From assembly GCF_900107435.1 (NCBI RefSeq), contig NZ_FNPZ01000003.1, forward strand, positions 714,938 through 778,937: a stretch of 64,000 nt of DNA, given 5' to 3'. The notes under the pieces were generated by a model, which did no database searches, was not told where the DNA came from, and saw only the letters and a list, made by a program, of their open reading frames with translations. This DNA is from Herbiconiux ginsengi. Its GTDB lineage: Bacteria > Actinomycetota > Actinomycetes > Actinomycetales > Microbacteriaceae. The position numbers and the translations under genes are program-made. This document shows, one piece after another, positions 61,435-64,000 of this stretch. Within the stretch, counting starts at the first letter, position 1; each line of letters starts with the position of its first letter.

Positions 61435-63204
61435 CTAGCGGTCGGTGGTGCCGGACTTGTCGTCGAGGTCGAACTCGACTTCGATGACTCGGTCGTGTTC
61501 GCCCTCGAGGAAGAGGGCGTCGCGGAGGGCCGCACCGCTGCCCAGGGCGTCGAGTTCGGCCACGGTGCGTTCGACCTCGGCGACTCGCTCCTCGTCGGAC
61601 TCCTCGGCTTCGCCATCGGGGGCCTCGGCAGTGTCACCGGGTGTCCCGGCAGTGCCATCGGCCGCCTCGGCGTCGTGGGCGGACGCGGGGGCGGCGGTGC
61701 GGGCATCCGTGCCACCCTGGTCGGCCTCGCGATCGGCGGCGGGCTGCGCGCTCATGTCGGGAGCATCGGCGACGGCTGCGTCGGACGAGAGCACGATCGC
61801 GGGGGTGGGGGACTCGAGTTCGGCCAGGAGTTCGCGGCCCGTGATCTCGCGCGGCGCCTCCTCGATCGCGGGGCGCTCGGGAAAGAGGTTCTCGCTGTTG
61901 AGAGCCGCCAGCTTGCGGGCGGTGGGGTACACCTGGCGCTCGAGCGAGCCGATGAAGGCGTTGTAGTCCTTCACGGAACGCTCGATCGTGTTGCCAAGCT
62001 TCTCGATGTGCTGCGCCGTCTTGCCGAGGCGCGTGTAGAGCTCCTTGCTCAGGTCGAAGAGCTTGCGGGCGTCTTCGGTGAGCACCTCCTGCTGCCAGCT
62101 GAACGCCACCGTCTTGAGCACCGACCACAGGGTCACCGGCGACGCCAGCGCGACCTTCTTGCCGAAGGCGAACTCCATGATCGAGGGGTCGGCCTCGAGA
62201 GCGCTGGACACCAGCGACTCGCTCGGGATGAAGGCGATGACGAGGTCGGGGGAGGCTTCCAGCCCGTTCCAGTAGCCCTTCGTGCCGAGCGCCGAGATGT
62301 GGTCGCGCAGGGCCTTCACGTGCTTCTTCATCAGCTGCGTGCGGTGCTCACCCTCGAGGCCTGTCGCCGATGACGAGATGGCACTCGCCTCGAGGTAGGC
62401 GTCGAACGGCACCTTCGCGTCGACCGCGATGTTCTTGCCGCCGGGGAGGTGCACCACCATGTCAGGTCGGCCCGCCCCCGAGTCGCTCAGGATGCTCGTC
62501 TGCACGTCGAAGTCGACGCGCTCGATGAGCCCCGCGGCCTCGACCACGCTGCGCAGCTGGGTCTCGCCCCAGACGCCGCGGGTGCTGTTGGAGCGCAGGG
62601 CCGAGGCCAACGACTCCGCCGTCGACCGCAGACGCTCTTCTGACTCGGTCGCCGACTTCAGCTGCTGCGAGAGCTCGCCGTACTGCTGCTGGCGCTGCGT
62701 CTCGAGCTCGACGACCTTCGCCTGCACCGCCTTCAGGCTCTCCTGCACGGGGCTGAGGGCCACGAGCACCTTGCCGTCTTCTTCGACCCGAGCAGCTTCA
62801 GCCGCCTGGATGGCCCGCAGCCGCTCCTGAAAGTCGGCGAGCCGATGCTCCTGCGTGGCGATCTGGTCTTTGTACTGCGTCTCCTGCTGGGCCAGACGCT
62901 CCTGCGCCTGCTCACGGAAGAAGACGAGCTGCGCGTCGAACTGCTCGCGCGCCAGCACTCCCTGCTCGCGCAAGGCGGTGGTGGTGGCATCGGATGCGGC
63001 CAGCCGGCTCTGCAGCGAGGCGCGTTCTTCGGCGAGTTCGCGCATCCGCTCGTCTGCCTGCAGCACCTGGGCCTCGAGACGGGCCTGGATCTCCGCATCG
63101 ACCGCGGGCACGGCGGATCGGGCGCGCAGCACCAGCCACACGGTGGCGGCGCCGAGGGCGATTCCGACCAGGAGACCGATGACAAGGGGGGCGAGTGCGT
63201 CCAT
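61435..63204 (-). CDS. rmuC: DNA recombination protein RmuC
   Basis: A 589-residue protein of the RmuC family, which limits DNA inversion and has a restriction-nuclease-like fold. There is one N-terminal span (APLVIGLLVGIALGAATVWLVL), a long coiled coil to about residue 200, the DUF195 core (GVWGETQLRSVVEAAGL, DMVVHLPGGKNIAVDAKVPFDAYLEA, GLEASPDLVIAFIPSESLVSSALEADP) and helices to about 450. An unusual Ala/Asp/Glu-rich tail of over 100 residues follows. The start is ATG 63204, preceded at six bases by CAGACT; the longer frame to 63327 is unsupported. Confidence 0.92.
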   Translation of the reverse strand: MDALAPLVIGLLVGIALGAATVWLVLRARSAVPAVDAEIQARLEAQVLQADERMRELAEERASLQSRLAASDATTTALREQGVLAREQFDAQLVFFREQAQERLAQQETQYKDQIATQEHRLADFQERLRAIQAAEAARVEEDGKVLVALSPVQESLKAVQAKVVELETQRQQQYGELSQQLKSATESEERLRSTAESLASALRSNSTRGVWGETQLRSVVEAAGLIERVDFDVQTSILSDSGAGRPDMVVHLPGGKNIAVDAKVPFDAYLEASAISSSATGLEGEHRTQLMKKHVKALRDHISALGTKGYWNGLEASPDLVIAFIPSESLVSSALEADPSIMEFAFGKKVALASPVTLWSVLKTVAFSWQQEVLTEDARKLFDLSKELYTRLGKTAQHIEKLGNTIERSVKDYNAFIGSLERQVYPTARKLAALNSENLFPERPAIEEAPREITGRELLAELESPTPAIVLSSDAAVADAPDMSAQPAADREADQGGTDARTAAPASAHDAEAADGTAGTPGDTAEAPDGEAEESDEERVAEVERTVAELDALGSGAALRDALFLEGEHDRVIEVEFDLDDKSGTTDR

Positions 63205-63273
63205 GCGGACAGTCTGACACCGGCCACCGACACCGGCGTCCACGCCACGGTGGTAACCGTCAGAGCCACCATC

Positions 63274-63279
63274 TAGGCT
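63274..63279 (+). promoter_or_regulatory. Candidate -10 box (TAGGCT) for mmsA
   Basis: TAGGCT 35 bases before the ATG, leaving a short leader with a purine-rich ribosome site (AGGAGAGAAGTAGGAA). Confidence 0.4.
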
Positions 63280-63314
63280 TGCCTGCAACAGCTCGTAGGA
63301 GAGAAGTAGGAACC

Positions 63315-64000
63315 ATGTCTGAAGCACTTCCTGTCATCGACGTCCCGACTGAGTCCGACGCCCTGCCCGTGGTGAACCACTGGATCGGCGGCCAGGCGTT
63401 CGTGAGCACGAGCGGCCGCACGGCGCCGGTCTACGACCCCGCCCGCGGAGTCCAGACGAAGAACGTCGCGCTCGCCAACGGCGCCGAGATCGATGCGGCG
63501 GTCGCGGCGGCCAAGGCCGCGTTCCCGGCCTGGCGTGACACCTCCATCGCCCGGCGGCAGCAGATCATCTTCGCGTTCCGGGAGTTGTTGAACGCGCGCA
63601 AGGGCGAGCTCGCGGAGATTCTGACGAGCGAGCACGGCAAGGTGCTGTCGGATGCGGCGGGCGAGATCACGCGTGGCCTGGAAGTGGTGGAGTTGGCGAC
63701 GGGGTTCCCGCACCTGTTGAAGGGTGAGTATTCGGAGAACGTGTCGACCGGGGTGGACGTGTACTCGACGAAGCAGCCGTTGGGTGTGGTGGGCATCATC
63801 AGCCCGTTCAACTTCCCGGCCATGGTGCCGATGTGGTTCTTCCCGATCGCGATCGCAGCGGGGAACACGGTGGTGCTGAAGCCGAGCGAGAAAGACCCGT
63901 CGGCAGCGAACTGGCTCGCCGCCCTGTTCAAGGAGGCGGGTCTGCCGGATGGCGTGTTCAACGTGTTGCACGGTGACAAGGAGGCCGTCGACGGGCTCCT
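63315..64000 (+). CDS. mmsA: CoA-acylating methylmalonate-semialdehyde dehydrogenase, N-terminal part
   Basis: The frame opens at ATG 63315 and runs off the window after about 228 codons. The visible protein matches the MmsA/IolA branch of aldehyde dehydrogenases: VNHWIGGQAFVSTSGRTAPVYDPARGVQTKNVALAN, WRDTSIARRQQIIFAFRELL, LTSEHGKVLSDAAGEITRGLEVVE, QPLGVVGIISPFNFPAMVPMWFFPIAIAAGNTVVLKPSEKDPS and PDGVFNVLHGDKEAVD. The enzyme converts malonate or methylmalonate semialdehyde to acetyl- or propionyl-CoA in valine or myo-inositol breakdown. The catalytic Cys would lie beyond the edge. Confidence 0.93.
   Translation, partial: MSEALPVIDVPTESDALPVVNHWIGGQAFVSTSGRTAPVYDPARGVQTKNVALANGAEIDAAVAAAKAAFPAWRDTSIARRQQIIFAFRELLNARKGELAEILTSEHGKVLSDAAGEITRGLEVVELATGFPHLLKGEYSENVSTGVDVYSTKQPLGVVGIISPFNFPAMVPMWFFPIAIAAGNTVVLKPSEKDPSAANWLAALFKEAGLPDGVFNVLHGDKEAVDGL

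Noticed and set aside
60813..61715. 300-codon minus-strand frame over the glpX-rmuC gap
   Set aside because: Pro/Arg/Thr low complexity driven by the 43-bp array; its ends overlap glpX and rmuC, and the array period is not a multiple of three.

Overview
The window is a very GC-rich (about 70 % by eye) actinobacterial chromosome segment, most likely from the family Microbacteriaceae. The indicators are mycothiol metabolism (Mca), an F420-dependent glucose-6-phosphate dehydrogenase, type II NADH dehydrogenase, GTG/TTG starts, and many genes that look leaderless, with a TANNNT box six bases before the start codon. Both ends cut genes: smc enters at the left edge and a methylmalonate-semialdehyde dehydrogenase gene leaves at the right edge. 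There is one tRNA gene, no rRNA, no insertion sequence, no prophage and no CRISPR array.

Layout. (1) 0-18.8 kb: smc end, gnd, rplY-pth, a proline-rich membrane protein, mfd-mazG, a secreted CW_binding_2 repeat protein, hisS, a MarR/MFS pair, then eno-divIC-DUF501-subtilase. (2) 18.9-43.4 kb: mostly accessory. It holds ndh, an odd tRNA-Leu(UAA), small membrane proteins, a nucleotidyltransferase plus PNKP-type phosphatase pair (possible nucleic-acid end repair), a 533-residue unknown, a pseudo-receiver, fgd, a flavin reductase, an Ig-repeat/polytopic membrane protein, a TetR-led sugar cluster (MFS, PLP enzyme, FAD oxidase, GH1 glucosidase), lemA-htpX, a DUF559 protein, a YcaQ-type glycosylase and a four-gene ABC importer. 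(3) 43.4-64 kb: AI-2E family permease, ilvA, greA-DUF4307, mca, trhA, a cis-prenyltransferase, PIN-PhoH, a prepilin peptidase, the xseA-xseB-DUF4245-can-fumC string, ispH, fba, glpX, rmuC and mmsA.

From memory of Mycobacterium tuberculosis gene order, blocks 1 and 3 follow the pth/rplY - mfd - mazG - eno - divIC - DUF501 ... greA - mca - trhA - uppS - phoH2 - fum - glpX - xseB/xseA - ispH order. Block 2 is then the lineage-specific insertion into an old conserved backbone.

How the genes work together. Central carbon metabolism is heavily represented: gnd, eno, fba and glpX (a glycolysis/gluconeogenesis pair on opposite strands), fumC, can and fgd. Genome maintenance is represented by smc, mfd, xseAB, rmuC and a YcaQ homologue, and translation by rplY, pth, hisS and tRNA-Leu. 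Most novel-looking points: a possible two-gene end-repair module, a short-variable-arm tRNA-Leu(UAA), a four-hairpin leader with a 22-codon ORF before PIN-PhoH, a 43-bp degenerate tandem array beside rmuC, and several long intergenic inverted repeats.
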